Virus record (IMG/VR): IMGVR_UViG_3300023174_000090
Location: 47,557 to 111,556 of that record
Origin: a virus
DNA: 64,000 bases
Strand: one strand, 5' to 3'
Part shown: positions 42,202 to 51,156 of the stretch, one piece after another
How positions within the stretch are numbered: position 1 is the first letter of the stretch
Layout of the letters: the number at the start of each line of letters is the position of its first letter
Made by a program: the position numbers and the translations under genes
The notes under the pieces: model-generated
Databases searched by the model: none
What the model saw: the letters and a program-made list of their open reading frames with translations, nothing else
Told to the model about the DNA's origin: nothing

Positions 42202-43014
42202 TTAAATATATTTAGTGTCATTTAATATCAAATTACACTCCTTTTTAACATCAATACATTTTAAAATTTCATATGTAGAATTTATTTGATTAGGAAACCA
42301 TACGATATAACAATCATCTACTTTAAAATTTGTATTTTTTTCAAAAAGAAGAGAATACATGTTTAATTGTAAACTATATTTGTTAAATTCACATTTATCC
42401 AAATGATCAACGGGGCGAAGCATTTTCTCTCCATAAGAATTTTTCTTATCTATTTTTTTATTTGTTTTATAATCAAATATTACAAATTTTTTTGTTTTTT
42501 TATTGTAAGAAATATTATCTATAGTCCCTCCGATCATGAATTCTTTGTCTCCTATAACAAATTCAGATTTTATGAGAATGTGGTCTTGTTTCCACCAATC
42601 ATAAAAGTCTCTAAAACTTTTTATTATGATAGCCATTTCATTATAATATTCATTAATATCATACCTAGTATGCTTTTTATTGAATTCTTCAAAAGAAGAT
42701 TTGTCTATAGGCATTAATTTTCTTTCCAAGAAATTTTCAATATGTAAATGAAATTCAGAACCTTTATGACAAGAATATTCTTTCGCATCATTCCATTCAT
42801 TTAATAGCTGATATACATCTATTCCTCTTTTTTTGGCTATATTAGGAGCAATTTTATCAGAATTGAAAGGTTTTTCATATTTCGAAAGCAATCCAGATAC
42901 GGATATCTTAGCAGATTCTCCTGCAATTTTATATGAATGATCCTTATCAAAGAAGAAGACATCGGAAAATGCTTCTTGAATTTCTATTAATGTATCAAAA
43001 TTGGGAGTTAACAT
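42202..43014 (-). CDS. PD-(D/E)XK nuclease (RecB/Cas4-like)
   Basis: 270 aa. Motifs in order: KGSEFHLHIENFLE (near 88, helix with Glu), GGTIDNI (Asp near 164), FVIFDYKTNKKI (D-x-K near 178-180) and SLQLNMYSLLFE (the Q-x-x-x-Y helix near 215). This is the RecB-type exonuclease core. Its start overlaps the end of the AAA+ ATPase gene by 7 nt, so the two are likely produced together from the promoter at 44256-44284. Role in recombination, DNA end processing or inter-phage/host conflict is open. Confidence 0.8.
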   Translation of the reverse strand: MLTPNFDTLIEIQEAFSDVFFFDKDHSYKIAGESAKISVSGLLSKYEKPFNSDKIAPNIAKKRGIDVYQLLNEWNDAKEYSCHKGSEFHLHIENFLERKLMPIDKSSFEEFNKKHTRYDINEYYNEMAIIIKSFRDFYDWWKQDHILIKSEFVIGDKEFMIGGTIDNISYNKKTKKFVIFDYKTNKKIDKKNSYGEKMLRPVDHLDKCEFNKYSLQLNMYSLLFEKNTNFKVDDCYIVWFPNQINSTYEILKCIDVKKECNLILNDTKYI

Positions 43015-44249
43015 GATCCGAATCCTATTACTTTATTTTTTTTCATTTTTTTATCGATAAAATCTACCTTTGTTTGAAGATTATATATATCTGCAAGAGA
43101 CATATCAGATTTTATTTCATTTTCTATAAAATCTTCCGGATAATTTAAGCTGTTTGCAAGTAATTTGGCGTTTTCTTGATTGAGATTTTTAAATTCGTAA
43201 TCAATTTGAAGTCTTCCTTTTCGCATGAGAGCTTCATCAATATCATGTTTTGAACAATTATATGTTAAAATTATAGAAGTCTTCATAATATCACTCATAA
43301 TACCATCTGAGAGATTGAGAAGAGATGATACTGAAGAACTATTACCACCATCTTCTCGTTTCAAGATGATTTTTTCCGCATCTTCCAAAATTAAAACAGA
43401 ATTTGGCTTTCGCAACAAGTTTGAAAGACTGTTTGGATCCGTTGAAAAATATTCCAACATACTAGTTGGAATATAAATGAAATCCTTATCAATAGTATTT
43501 GCCAAATACTTAATATATGTAGTCTTACCAGTACCGGGAGAGCCATGAAACATATATAACCCATTACTTTTAGTATTGAGTCTATCTATAATAGTATCAT
43601 TAATATCCAAAAATTCCGAACCATAATTTAATTGCAGATCAATATTGGTATTAACTTCCAAATTAATCGGTTCAAAATCATATTCTCCATAGGGATTTCT
43701 TATAAAAATATGAACTCTTCCTCGTTTTTTATTCAAAATAAATGGTTTAAAATCTTCAAATGGAAATTTTTGAACAAAAACAGGAGCAACAAATAATATC
43801 GAAAAGATTTTTTCAATATTTTTATTATATCCCTTTTCCTCCAAATCTTCATCATCTGGTGTTTGATGCAATACCACAGGTGCTTGACTTAAACTGGTTG
43901 ATGCAATATTTTCATTGTCATCTGGTTGATTTTTCATCGAAATTCTAATATAGATGTCCTTATATGAAAACCAAAAACTGCCACCACGAATCCCATCTAT
44001 TGGGTTTTGAGTTATAAGATTTAATTTTCCAACGGATGTATATGAAATAAGTTGTGCATTCTTAAACAGAAACAGAAGAGCATCAATAGTAAATTCATCA
44101 TCGGAATAAAAATAGCCACCCGCAGTTTTGTATTGCTTTTCTATATACTTCCTAATAGGAAATTCATTGTCTGTTATGCTATTATAGAAAGATTCTTTGA
44201 AATTGAAAATTTCTGAATTTTTTTGATTTAATGTTGGTATTTCAAACAT
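43008..44249 (-). CDS. AAA+ ATPase (BCS1-like)
   Basis: 413 aa. Residues 1-200 form a non-AAA N-terminal domain without recognised motifs. The AAA module follows: Walker A GSPGTGKT (236-243), Walker B SVLILEDAE (284-292; the usual second acid is Ala), sensor ILTYN near 327 and RKGRLQIDYEF near 345 as the arginine-finger/second-region motif. This is the BCS1/proteasome-ATPase group, not a clamp loader. It is translationally linked to a PD-(D/E)XK nuclease and expressed from a sigma70-type promoter. Confidence 0.85.
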   Translation of the reverse strand: MFEIPTLNQKNSEIFNFKESFYNSITDNEFPIRKYIEKQYKTAGGYFYSDDEFTIDALLFLFKNAQLISYTSVGKLNLITQNPIDGIRGGSFWFSYKDIYIRISMKNQPDDNENIASTSLSQAPVVLHQTPDDEDLEEKGYNKNIEKIFSILFVAPVFVQKFPFEDFKPFILNKKRGRVHIFIRNPYGEYDFEPINLEVNTNIDLQLNYGSEFLDINDTIIDRLNTKSNGLYMFHGSPGTGKTTYIKYLANTIDKDFIYIPTSMLEYFSTDPNSLSNLLRKPNSVLILEDAEKIILKREDGGNSSSVSSLLNLSDGIMSDIMKTSIILTYNCSKHDIDEALMRKGRLQIDYEFKNLNQENAKLLANSLNYPEDFIENEIKSDMSLADIYNLQTKVDFIDKKMKKNKVIGFGSC

Positions 44250-44255
44250 AAAAAT

Positions 44256-44284
44256 AGTATATCCTACTAAAAATAGAATATCAA
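44256..44284 (-). promoter_or_regulatory. Sigma70-like promoter of AAA+/nuclease pair, leaderless geometry
   Basis: Minus strand: TTGATA (44284-44279), 17 nt spacer, TATACT (44261-44256), 6 nt to ATG 44249. Confidence 0.7.
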
Positions 44285-44308
44285 GATTTTTTTTATATAA
44301 GTATTATA

Positions 44309-44692
44309 GTGAAAAAACTTAATAAATCACAAATTCATGATTTATATGAAAAGTGTATAAAACTTTTACAAAGAAAGCCTCCAGAGTTTTTAATTTTTCA
44401 AAAACTTGAAAACCTTTGTGGAGTATGTGTTTATGAAGATGATTTGATAATATTAGATCCGAGAAGAGATTTAATAAAAACAGCATATCATGAATGTGTA
44501 CATTATATTCATCCAGAATGGAGCGAATCACAAGTATTATATGCAGAAAGTAGACTTATGAATGTAATTTCAAATTTAGAAACTGCAAGATTTTTAAAGA
44601 TTCTTTCAAGTAAAATATATAAAGCAGAATTGATTAAAAATTTGGAGGACAGAAAAAACTTTGACGTATCCAAATTAAAAAACAATAAGTAA
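44309..44692 (+). CDS. HExxH zinc-protease-like protein
   Basis: 127 aa, GTG start. HECVH at 61-65 fits the HExxH zincin motif in an amphipathic helix (TAYHECVHYIHPEWS) with a candidate third ligand Glu 80 (YAESR), a common arrangement in small phage metallopeptidase-like proteins. An N-terminal helical part and ILDPRRDLI precede it. No prohead-protease signature is present. It is divergent from the AAA+ gene and 9 nt upstream of the virion protein gene. Confidence 0.7.
   Translation: MKKLNKSQIHDLYEKCIKLLQRKPPEFLIFQKLENLCGVCVYEDDLIILDPRRDLIKTAYHECVHYIHPEWSESQVLYAESRLMNVISNLETARFLKILSSKIYKAELIKNLEDRKNFDVSKLKNNK
44685..44691 (+). promoter_or_regulatory. Variant late-type promoter element
   Basis: ATAAGTA, 10 nt before ATG 44702. 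Confidence 0.35.
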
Positions 44693-44701
44693 TATAATAT
44701 A

Positions 44702-46816
44702 ATGAGTTATAATTTAACCAATCAAATATCCACCGCTCCCCTAAACTGCAACGTGGGATATAACAATTCGTGGATAAAAGTTGAAAACAATGCAGATAGA
44801 GAGCTATTTGCACAAGCATCCTATATAACTAACTTTTCCGATATAAATATTAGCTTATCTGCTAGTGATTTAGATATAGGATCTGTACACATACAAGACC
44901 CTGATACAGGACTAAAAGCAGATGTTGTTCCAGTCGGCATCGGAGTTGGAGCATTGAGGGTAGTAGGTGAAGATTTGAAATCAATCAAAGATGATGTCAC
45001 CATAGGTGATAAATTGGGAAATTTTACATCTGTTTATGCTCCCTTAAGCGCACTTAAAGTTTATAATACAAATCCAGTATCTTCTATAGAGGTAACAAAT
45101 ATTGTATCCGTAAACACATCTAATACCTTTCCGATATCCGGATCTATTACAGTTTTAAATCCTGTAACTGCTGTTAATATTTTAAATCCTGTTACATCAA
45201 TGAATGTGACTGTTGTTAATCCTGCCTCTGCTACTGCTTTAACTTCTTATGCTGATGGTTATCAATTAGATCAATCAGGAAGACTTAGAGTGGCATCAAT
45301 TGGTGAGCAATGGTGGTATACATCATCGGTTGATAAAGATGGTGATTTAAGATTTCAAGAAGCATTTACTGGTAATGGGCAAAGTATTTTTGTACAAAAT
45401 TATGCAGCAACTCTTATGACATCTGGTTCTGCTTCTAATGGAAGTGGTATTAGAATTAGTCGTAGAAGATTTCATGTTAGACCCGGTGTTGGATTGCAGT
45501 GGTTTAGTACGTGGAATTGGGATGGTAATGATGCAGGCGTTGTAAAAAGGTGTGGCTGGAACACAGCATTTAATGGAATGTTTTTTGAATTATCCGGTGG
45601 GGATATGAATGTTGTAGTTCGTAGAAGATTACCAGACGGGACATTAAACGAATCCAGAGTCCCTCGCAGTCAATTCAATGGAGATAAATTAGATGGATTG
45701 GGAGTATCGGGAGAAAATTGGAATCTTCCAGCCCTCTCCGCTTATACGACCAATACTTTAACACCAACGGTAACCGCAGTAGCAGTTCAAAATGCCTTAT
45801 CAGCCTTTAATGTTAGATATAAAACCACAACATCAGCTTCCGCAAGTGCATTTCAGATAGGATCAAAAGTAACAGTTCAAGGATTATTACCGATTACATT
45901 TAATGGTTGTGCTGTGGTCAAGGCATATGACACAGTAAACAACACTATAGATTTAACATATGCATTTAATCCGGGAACCTATATCTCCGGTGTAACAACT
46001 GGGTCTATTATTCAAAATGCTTTTCATGGAACTCATACATATTTCTTTGATATATTCGGGGGAAGAACAAACCGAGTAAGATTTGGTAAAGTAACAGATA
46101 ATGGAGAAATCATACTTCATATATTTAAATTTGATGGTCAATTTGGAGGTCCGTTTTCAAGTGCTCCATCTATGCCAATGAGGAAAGAAATTTATAATAC
46201 TCAAAATGTTAACCTTCAACCATCATTATCTCTCTTCGGTGCAGCTTTAAATATTGAAGCTGAAGCTGTTTTGAATCCTTGTTTTGCTACAGCGCATAAT
46301 AATAACTATCTCTTATTAGATTATAATACACCATCGGGTGGCGATCTTAAAGAATATCCTTTACTTGGTGTTGGATTAAGAGTGGGTGAACCGTATCAAA
46401 GAGGAGACTTACAAATTCAAAGCATTAATATGATTGACATTAGAAATATTGGCGGTTCAAATAATGGTGGTGCTATTTTCTGGAGATTGTTATTAAACCC
46501 CGTTTTATCAGGTTCGATACCAACACCTACTAATGTTGGCAAGTGTTCTAGGCACTGGGAATATACAGTAGCAGATCATACTACAAATGGTGTGAATTTA
46601 TCAGCAGGGGCAGCATCTCAAGGTATTGAACTTATGGCTGGCTATGTTGCATCAGTAGGAACTATAGATGTTAGAACGTCTTTAAATTTTTTAAATTTAG
46701 GTAGTAATATTGATTATTCAGATGCAGATAAAGTAGTATTAATGGTAAAACAATTATCTCCAGCAGCAAATGATGCTCAGGTAGTTGCGTCAATGAATAT
46801 AATTGAAGCTATTTAG
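44702..46816 (+). CDS. Large virion structural protein (fiber/decoration candidate)
   Basis: 704 aa. Beta-rich, Ser/Thr/Asn/Val-rich N-terminal third with repeated SITVLNPVTAVNILNPVT units (about 148-175). Centre: RISRRRFHVRPGVGLQWFS, FHGTHTYFFDIFGGRTNRVR. C-terminus: jelly-roll-like strands. No signal peptide. Composition and the late-type element suggest a virion protein; the repeat style fits a fiber or receptor-binding stem. It is the only large unassigned structural gene on this strand. Confidence 0.6.
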   Translation: MSYNLTNQISTAPLNCNVGYNNSWIKVENNADRELFAQASYITNFSDINISLSASDLDIGSVHIQDPDTGLKADVVPVGIGVGALRVVGEDLKSIKDDVTIGDKLGNFTSVYAPLSALKVYNTNPVSSIEVTNIVSVNTSNTFPISGSITVLNPVTAVNILNPVTSMNVTVVNPASATALTSYADGYQLDQSGRLRVASIGEQWWYTSSVDKDGDLRFQEAFTGNGQSIFVQNYAATLMTSGSASNGSGIRISRRRFHVRPGVGLQWFSTWNWDGNDAGVVKRCGWNTAFNGMFFELSGGDMNVVVRRRLPDGTLNESRVPRSQFNGDKLDGLGVSGENWNLPALSAYTTNTLTPTVTAVAVQNALSAFNVRYKTTTSASASAFQIGSKVTVQGLLPITFNGCAVVKAYDTVNNTIDLTYAFNPGTYISGVTTGSIIQNAFHGTHTYFFDIFGGRTNRVRFGKVTDNGEIILHIFKFDGQFGGPFSSAPSMPMRKEIYNTQNVNLQPSLSLFGAALNIEAEAVLNPCFATAHNNNYLLLDYNTPSGGDLKEYPLLGVGLRVGEPYQRGDLQIQSINMIDIRNIGGSNNGGAIFWRLLLNPVLSGSIPTPTNVGKCSRHWEYTVADHTTNGVNLSAGAASQGIELMAGYVASVGTIDVRTSLNFLNLGSNIDYSDADKVVLMVKQLSPAANDAQVVASMNIIEAI

Positions 46817-46912
46817 AAATATAAAATTACAATTAAAAAGAAGTCAGCAGATAGAATAAAATAAGCAATAGCTATCGCGCAGATAAAAATATATTTTCGG
46901 TGTAAAAAAAGA

Positions 46913-46940
46913 TTGCCATACCATGGAAATATAGTATAAT
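46913..46940 (+). promoter_or_regulatory. Sigma70-like promoter of nrdB
   Basis: TTGCCA, 16 nt spacer, perfect TATAAT. ATG 46969 follows after 28 nt without a Shine-Dalgarno site. Just downstream lies ATAGT-TGAC-ACTAT (46939-46952), a small dyad that could be an operator. The 152-nt gap 46817-46968 holds nothing else visible. Confidence 0.7.
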
Positions 46941-46968
46941 AGTTGACACTATTTATTAAATATATTGT

Positions 46969-47940
46969 ATGATATTCGAAGAACAAATCTCGCGCAAACC
47001 AAACAACTACCCTTGGACAGAAAAATTTATTGAAGCCATTTATGCTGGGTTTTGGACAGATAAAGAGTTTTCTTTTTCTTCTGATATTCAACAATTTAAA
47101 GTAAATTTAACCGATAAAGAACGCGAAATAATTATTAGAACATTGTCTGCTATCGGACAAATTGAGATCAGCGTCAAAACTTTTTGGGCAAAACTTGGGG
47201 AAAATCTACCGCATCCTTCTTTGTCAGACTTGGGTTATGCAATGGCAAATACAGAAGTAATCCATAATAATGCATATGAAAGACTGATTACTGTGTTAGG
47301 AATGGAAAATGTATTCGAAGAAAATCTAAAATTAGATTGGATTGAAGGAAGAGTAAAATATCTTAAAAAATATACACACAAATATTACAAAGATTCCAAG
47401 AAACAATATCTTTATGCTTTGATTCTTTTTACATTGTTTGTTGAAAACGTTTCATTGTTTTCTCAATTTTATGTTATCAACTGGTTCGCACGTTTTAAAA
47501 ATGTTCTTAAAGACACTGATCAACAAGTAAAATATACAAGAAACGAAGAACTTCTTCATGGTTTAATTGGTTCTAAAATCGTTAACACTATTAGAGAAGA
47601 ATATCCAGAATTGTTCGATAAAGAATTAGAAGAAAAAATTCTTAATGAGGCACAAGAAGCATTTAAAGCTGAATCTAAAATTGTGGACTGGATGATCAAT
47701 GGTATAAAAGAAAATGGTTTAGATGCTGATACTGTAAAAGAATTTATTAAAAATCGAATCAATATTTCGTTGGAACAAATCGGATACCCAAAAGTTTTTG
47801 ATATTGACAAAAATATTATTTCCTCTACAATGTGGTTCGAGGAAGAATTATTGGGTACTAACATGACAGATTTTTTCCATTCAAAACCAACTGGATATCA
47901 AAAGTTTACACAATCATTTTCAGAAGACGATTTATTTTAA
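46969..47940 (+). CDS. nrdB: Ribonucleotide reductase small subunit (R2)
   Basis: 323 aa. The metal-site carboxylates and histidines are visible: Glu 66 (QIEISVKTFW), Glu 96 and His 99 (NTEVIHNNAY), Glu 159 (LFVENVSLF), Glu 194 and His 197 (EELLHG). Tyr 103, four residues after His 99, matches the radical tyrosine. It is thus a normal tyrosyl-radical class I R2, of the type with PHPSLSDLGYAM and QIE motifs, quite different from T4 NrdB. It supplies the radical to NrdA, encoded 475 nt downstream past a ParB-like gene. Confidence 0.95.
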   Translation: MIFEEQISRKPNNYPWTEKFIEAIYAGFWTDKEFSFSSDIQQFKVNLTDKEREIIIRTLSAIGQIEISVKTFWAKLGENLPHPSLSDLGYAMANTEVIHNNAYERLITVLGMENVFEENLKLDWIEGRVKYLKKYTHKYYKDSKKQYLYALILFTLFVENVSLFSQFYVINWFARFKNVLKDTDQQVKYTRNEELLHGLIGSKIVNTIREEYPELFDKELEEKILNEAQEAFKAESKIVDWMINGIKENGLDADTVKEFIKNRINISLEQIGYPKVFDIDKNIISSTMWFEEELLGTNMTDFFHSKPTGYQKFTQSFSEDDLF

Positions 47941-47943
47941 GGT

Positions 47944-48408
47944 ATGAAATTTGATACATTAGTTAAAAATTTAATAGAATCAGTGGATACAGAACATAAG
48001 GTTGGTGGTGAACATTGGGCAAAAATGGGAGATGATGAAGGTAATACCAACTATGTTTATGTTAAAGATATTTTAGATGCCGCAGACAAAACTATAAAAA
48101 CTAAAATAGTTAAAACGGATAAATTTAATAAACCAGTAATAGCCAAACCGAAAAATGTTAAAAAATACGCAGATGATATGAAGAATGGTAATTGGGATTG
48201 GGAAAAATCTGGCCCGATTTATGGTGATTTGTGGGAAGGTAAATATGGGGCTTTTGACGGAAACCATAGATTAGCTGCTGCGATTGAAGCTGGTTTAGAA
48301 GAAGTTCCATTCAAAAACGTTGGAGATATAATAAGCAAGGCAATTTCAAATAAAAAAAGAAACAAAGAAACAATTATCGGTGGTGTTAAAATAAGAGTTA
48401 AAATATAA
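47944..48408 (+). CDS. ParB/sulfiredoxin-like domain protein between nrdB and nrdA
   Basis: 154 aa. FDGNHRLAAAIEAGLEEVPF at about 104-123 is the signature (G-N-H-R-x-x-A) of ParB-like nucleotide-binding domains; VIAKPKNVKKYADDMKNGNW corresponds to the preceding helix. N-terminus MKFDTLVKNLIESVD. Such domains bind CTP or act as nucleases or kinases; which applies is not evident. It starts 3 nt after nrdB and ends 6 nt before nrdA, so it is co-transcribed with ribonucleotide reductase. Confidence 0.75.
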   Translation: MKFDTLVKNLIESVDTEHKVGGEHWAKMGDDEGNTNYVYVKDILDAADKTIKTKIVKTDKFNKPVIAKPKNVKKYADDMKNGNWDWEKSGPIYGDLWEGKYGAFDGNHRLAAAIEAGLEEVPFKNVGDIISKAISNKKRNKETIIGGVKIRVKI

Positions 48409-48414
48409 AATTAT

Positions 48415-50064
48415 ATGACAAACAAATACGAATGGCTAAACAAAGACTCACGAAAATTTCTCGAAAGAGGTTATTTGTTAGAGGGAGAAACAGCAGAACA
48501 AAGAATTAGAGATATCGCAGAAACAGCAGAAAGATATCTAAACTTAAAAGGATTTGCTGATAAATTCGAAGACTATATGGCAAAAGGTTTCTACTCTTTG
48601 TCTAGCCCAATCTGGAGCAATCTTGGAAGAACAAGAGGTCTTCCTATTAGTTGTTTTGGATCATATATACCGGATACAATGGAAGGTATTATGAATAAAG
48701 TTTCAGAAGTTGCCATGATGACTAAACATGGTGGTGGAACTTCTGCTTATTTTGGTAAATTGAGAGGAAGGGGAACTCCTATCGCATCTGGTGGTGAATC
48801 TACTGGTTCTGTGCATTTCATGGAACTATTCGATAAGTTAATGAATGTCGTTTCTCAAGGAAGCGTTAGAAGAGGATCGTTCGCGTCATATCTTTCAATC
48901 GATCATCCAGACATTGAAGAATTTTTAAAAATTAAGTCAGAAGGAAACCCAATTCAAAACCTTTCTATTGGTGTTTGCGTATCCGACGAATGGATGAAAT
49001 CGATGATTTCTGGTGATAAAGAAAAAAGAAAACTATGGGGAGATGTTATTAAAAAAAGATTTGAAAGTGGATACCCTTATATTTCATTTACAGATACATT
49101 GAATAATAATGCACCACAAGTCTATAAAGATAAAGGTCTTAAAATATATGCTCAAAATTTGTGTAATGAAATAGCACTTTCAACATCAGAAGACGAATCT
49201 TTTGTTTGTGATCTTTCATCTCTTAATCTAGAGAAATGGGAAGAATGGAAAGATACTGATGCTGTTGAAACATTAGTTTATTTTTTGGATGCCGTGATGA
49301 CAGAGTTTATCAATAAAACTGAAAATATAGAGTTCATGCAAGCACCTAGAAAATTCGCTATCAATCAGAGAGCATTAGGTGTTGGTGTGTTAGGTTGGCA
49401 TTCTTTATTGCAATCTAAAATGGTAGGGTTTGAATCGTTTGATGCTAAAATATTGAATAACCAAATATGGAAATTTATAAGAGAAAAATCTGATTCGGCT
49501 TCTGAACAATTAGCAAAAGAATATGGTGAACCTCCATTGTTGGAAGGATATGGTAGAAGAAATACAACAACTCTTGCTGTTGCACCAACCACTTCATCGA
49601 GTTTTATTTTGGGTCAAGTATCTCCAAGTATAGAACCAGTGGAATCTTGTTATTATGTCAAAGATCTTGCTAAAGGTAAATTTTCATACAAAAATCCTTA
49701 TCTTAAAAAATTATTAAAACAAAAGGATAAAAACGATGATGATACATGGAAATCAATTCTGTTGCACGGAGGAAGCGTTCAACACTTGGATTTTTTAACA
49801 CAAGAAGAAAAAGACGTATTTAAAACGTTCGGGGAAATATCACAAAAAGAAATTATTATTCAAGCAGCACAACGACAAAAATATATTGATCAAGGACAAT
49901 CTTTAAATATTATGGTTAGTTCCGATACAAAGGCTAAAGAAATAAATGAACTAATGATATTTGCATGGGAACAAGGTATTAAAGGTTTATACTATCAAAG
50001 AAGCGGAAATGCTGCTCAGAATCTTGCACGAAATATTTTGAGTTGTAAATCATGTGAATCTTAA
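48415..50064 (+). CDS. nrdA: Ribonucleotide reductase large subunit (R1)
   Basis: 549 aa. Redox Cys 80 (LPISCFGSY) and Cys 265 (SFVCDLSSLNL), the active-site NLCNE (248-252, thiyl Cys 250), and the C-terminal shuttle pair CKSC (544-547). No N-terminal ATP-cone is present (E. coli NrdA is 761 aa), so dATP activity feedback is probably absent, as suits a phage. NTTTLAVAPTTSSS is the phosphate-binding loop. Forms the active complex with NrdB. No glutaredoxin or thioredoxin gene is visible in the window. Confidence 0.95.
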   Translation: MTNKYEWLNKDSRKFLERGYLLEGETAEQRIRDIAETAERYLNLKGFADKFEDYMAKGFYSLSSPIWSNLGRTRGLPISCFGSYIPDTMEGIMNKVSEVAMMTKHGGGTSAYFGKLRGRGTPIASGGESTGSVHFMELFDKLMNVVSQGSVRRGSFASYLSIDHPDIEEFLKIKSEGNPIQNLSIGVCVSDEWMKSMISGDKEKRKLWGDVIKKRFESGYPYISFTDTLNNNAPQVYKDKGLKIYAQNLCNEIALSTSEDESFVCDLSSLNLEKWEEWKDTDAVETLVYFLDAVMTEFINKTENIEFMQAPRKFAINQRALGVGVLGWHSLLQSKMVGFESFDAKILNNQIWKFIREKSDSASEQLAKEYGEPPLLEGYGRRNTTTLAVAPTTSSSFILGQVSPSIEPVESCYYVKDLAKGKFSYKNPYLKKLLKQKDKNDDDTWKSILLHGGSVQHLDFLTQEEKDVFKTFGEISQKEIIIQAAQRQKYIDQGQSLNIMVSSDTKAKEINELMIFAWEQGIKGLYYQRSGNAAQNLARNILSCKSCES

Positions 50065-50065
50065 T

Positions 50066-50485
50066 ATGAAAATAAAACTACTAGCGACGAACGCTAAAGC
50101 TCCGGTTAGAGCTAATGATTGTGCGGCGGGATATGACCTATTCTCCCTATACAATTATACTCTTTATCCACATCAAAGAGTATTAGTTCAAACTGGAATT
50201 GCAATGGAAATACCAGATGGGTATTATGGAAGAATAGCACCTCGTTCGGGTCTTGCGATGAAAAAAGGAATTGATATTATGGCGGGAGTTATTGATTCGG
50301 ATTATCGCGGAGAACTTGGAGTTTTACTTTTAAATACAGATCCAGAAAAAGTGTTTTATATAGAATCGGGAGATAAAATTGCTCAGATTGTTTTTGAAAA
50401 ATATTATACTTTTGATATTGAAGTCTCTGATGAAATATCAAAAACAGCTAGAGGAGACGGAGGATTCGGATCAACAGGCAATTAA
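50066..50485 (+). CDS. dut: dUTPase
   Basis: 139 aa from ATG 50066, one base after the nrdA stop. All five trimeric dUTPase motifs are seen: AAGYDLFS, PRSGLAMKKG, GVIDSDYRGELGVLL, GDKIAQIVFEKY and the C-terminal RGDGGFGSTG. It hydrolyses dUTP to dUMP, preventing uracil incorporation and feeding ThyX. It closes the nucleotide operon. Confidence 0.96.
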   Translation: MKIKLLATNAKAPVRANDCAAGYDLFSLYNYTLYPHQRVLVQTGIAMEIPDGYYGRIAPRSGLAMKKGIDIMAGVIDSDYRGELGVLLLNTDPEKVFYIESGDKIAQIVFEKYYTFDIEVSDEISKTARGDGGFGSTGN

Positions 50486-50740
50486 TCAATAAGAATCACC
50501 AGAATCTGAAGAATTTAAACAATCCTGAGCCAAAAAAACATCGGAGCAAAGAGAAGGAGTAATTGATACTAATAACTCCTTTCCACTTGCAAATGATAAA
50601 TCATACAAAAACCTATAATTAAGAGGTTTATAATTACGAGTTAATGTTGCTAATAAAGAATTGTCTAAATTATAATAGATGTTATAACTTAAATATGTTG
50701 CATATTGAACATTTATTGAACCAAAACTTGGAAATCTCAT
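50486..50740 (-). CDS. Possible minus-strand small protein
   Basis: 84 aa, occupying a 291-nt gap otherwise without genes and ending exactly at the dut stop. Composition is protein-like (aromatic-rich beta-type N-terminus, acidic Ser/Asp tail), but there is no recognised family and no late element at the usual distance. It could be a real single minus gene or chance. Confidence 0.4.
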   Translation of the reverse strand: MRFPSFGSINVQYATYLSYNIYYNLDNSLLATLTRNYKPLNYRFLYDLSFASGKELLVSITPSLCSDVFLAQDCLNSSDSGDSY

Positions 50741-50741
50741 A

Positions 50742-50769
50742 TTGATTATTTTTTAAAATATTTTATAAT
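50742..50769 (+). promoter_or_regulatory. Sigma70-like promoter, leaderless geometry
   Basis: TTGATT, 16 nt spacer, perfect TATAAT; 7 nt to ATG 50777. Confidence 0.75.
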
Positions 50770-50776
50770 ACTTACA

Positions 50777-51124
50777 ATGAAAATAAAATTACCAGAAACT
50801 ATACATGAACTTGGTCTAATTACGTTTAAAGAACCTATGTATATTGACCTATATCATGTAGATCGTCATAATCATCTAGCTTATTTTGAATGGGATTTTG
50901 GAATGGAATGTAAAGTATTTTTGGATTCTTGGATGTTGGAAAGTAGAGTACCAAAAGGAATTAAAAATAAAGTTTTAATGCAAATTCAGTATGATCTTGG
51001 TCATGCGTTTTTTCATTATGAGGGAGATCCAAACTATATGTATTATCATTGGGCATTAAAGGCATGGCTAAAGGATAGAGTTGATTTGGATGAAAATTTT
51101 GGACAAGATTCATACTACAAATAA
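50777..51124 (+). CDS. Hypothetical early protein
   Basis: 115 aa, rich in aromatic and His residues (YHVDRHNHLAYFEWDF; GHAFFHYEGDPNYMYYHW). First gene of the early block, with a near-consensus promoter. Not recognised. Confidence 0.7.
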   Translation: MKIKLPETIHELGLITFKEPMYIDLYHVDRHNHLAYFEWDFGMECKVFLDSWMLESRVPKGIKNKVLMQIQYDLGHAFFHYEGDPNYMYYHWALKAWLKDRVDLDENFGQDSYYK

Positions 51125-51127
51125 TTG

Positions 51128-51156
51128 TTGACATTTTATCATTTCTACATTAATAT
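51128..51156 (+). promoter_or_regulatory. Sigma70-like promoter, leaderless geometry
   Basis: TTGACA, 17 nt spacer, TAATAT; 7 nt to ATG 51164. Confidence 0.8.

Noticed and set aside
46813-47094. 93-aa minus-strand frame spanning the nrdB promoter
   Set aside because: Overlaps the start of nrdB and its promoter; composition is not convincing.
47556-47864. 102-aa minus-strand frame
   Set aside because: Antisense shadow of nrdB with no promoter or homology.
46969-47940. Metal-free (class Ie-like) R2 subunit
   Set aside because: All metal-binding acids and the radical Tyr 103 are present; only the first ligand sits in a QIE motif as in many non-E. coli R2 proteins.
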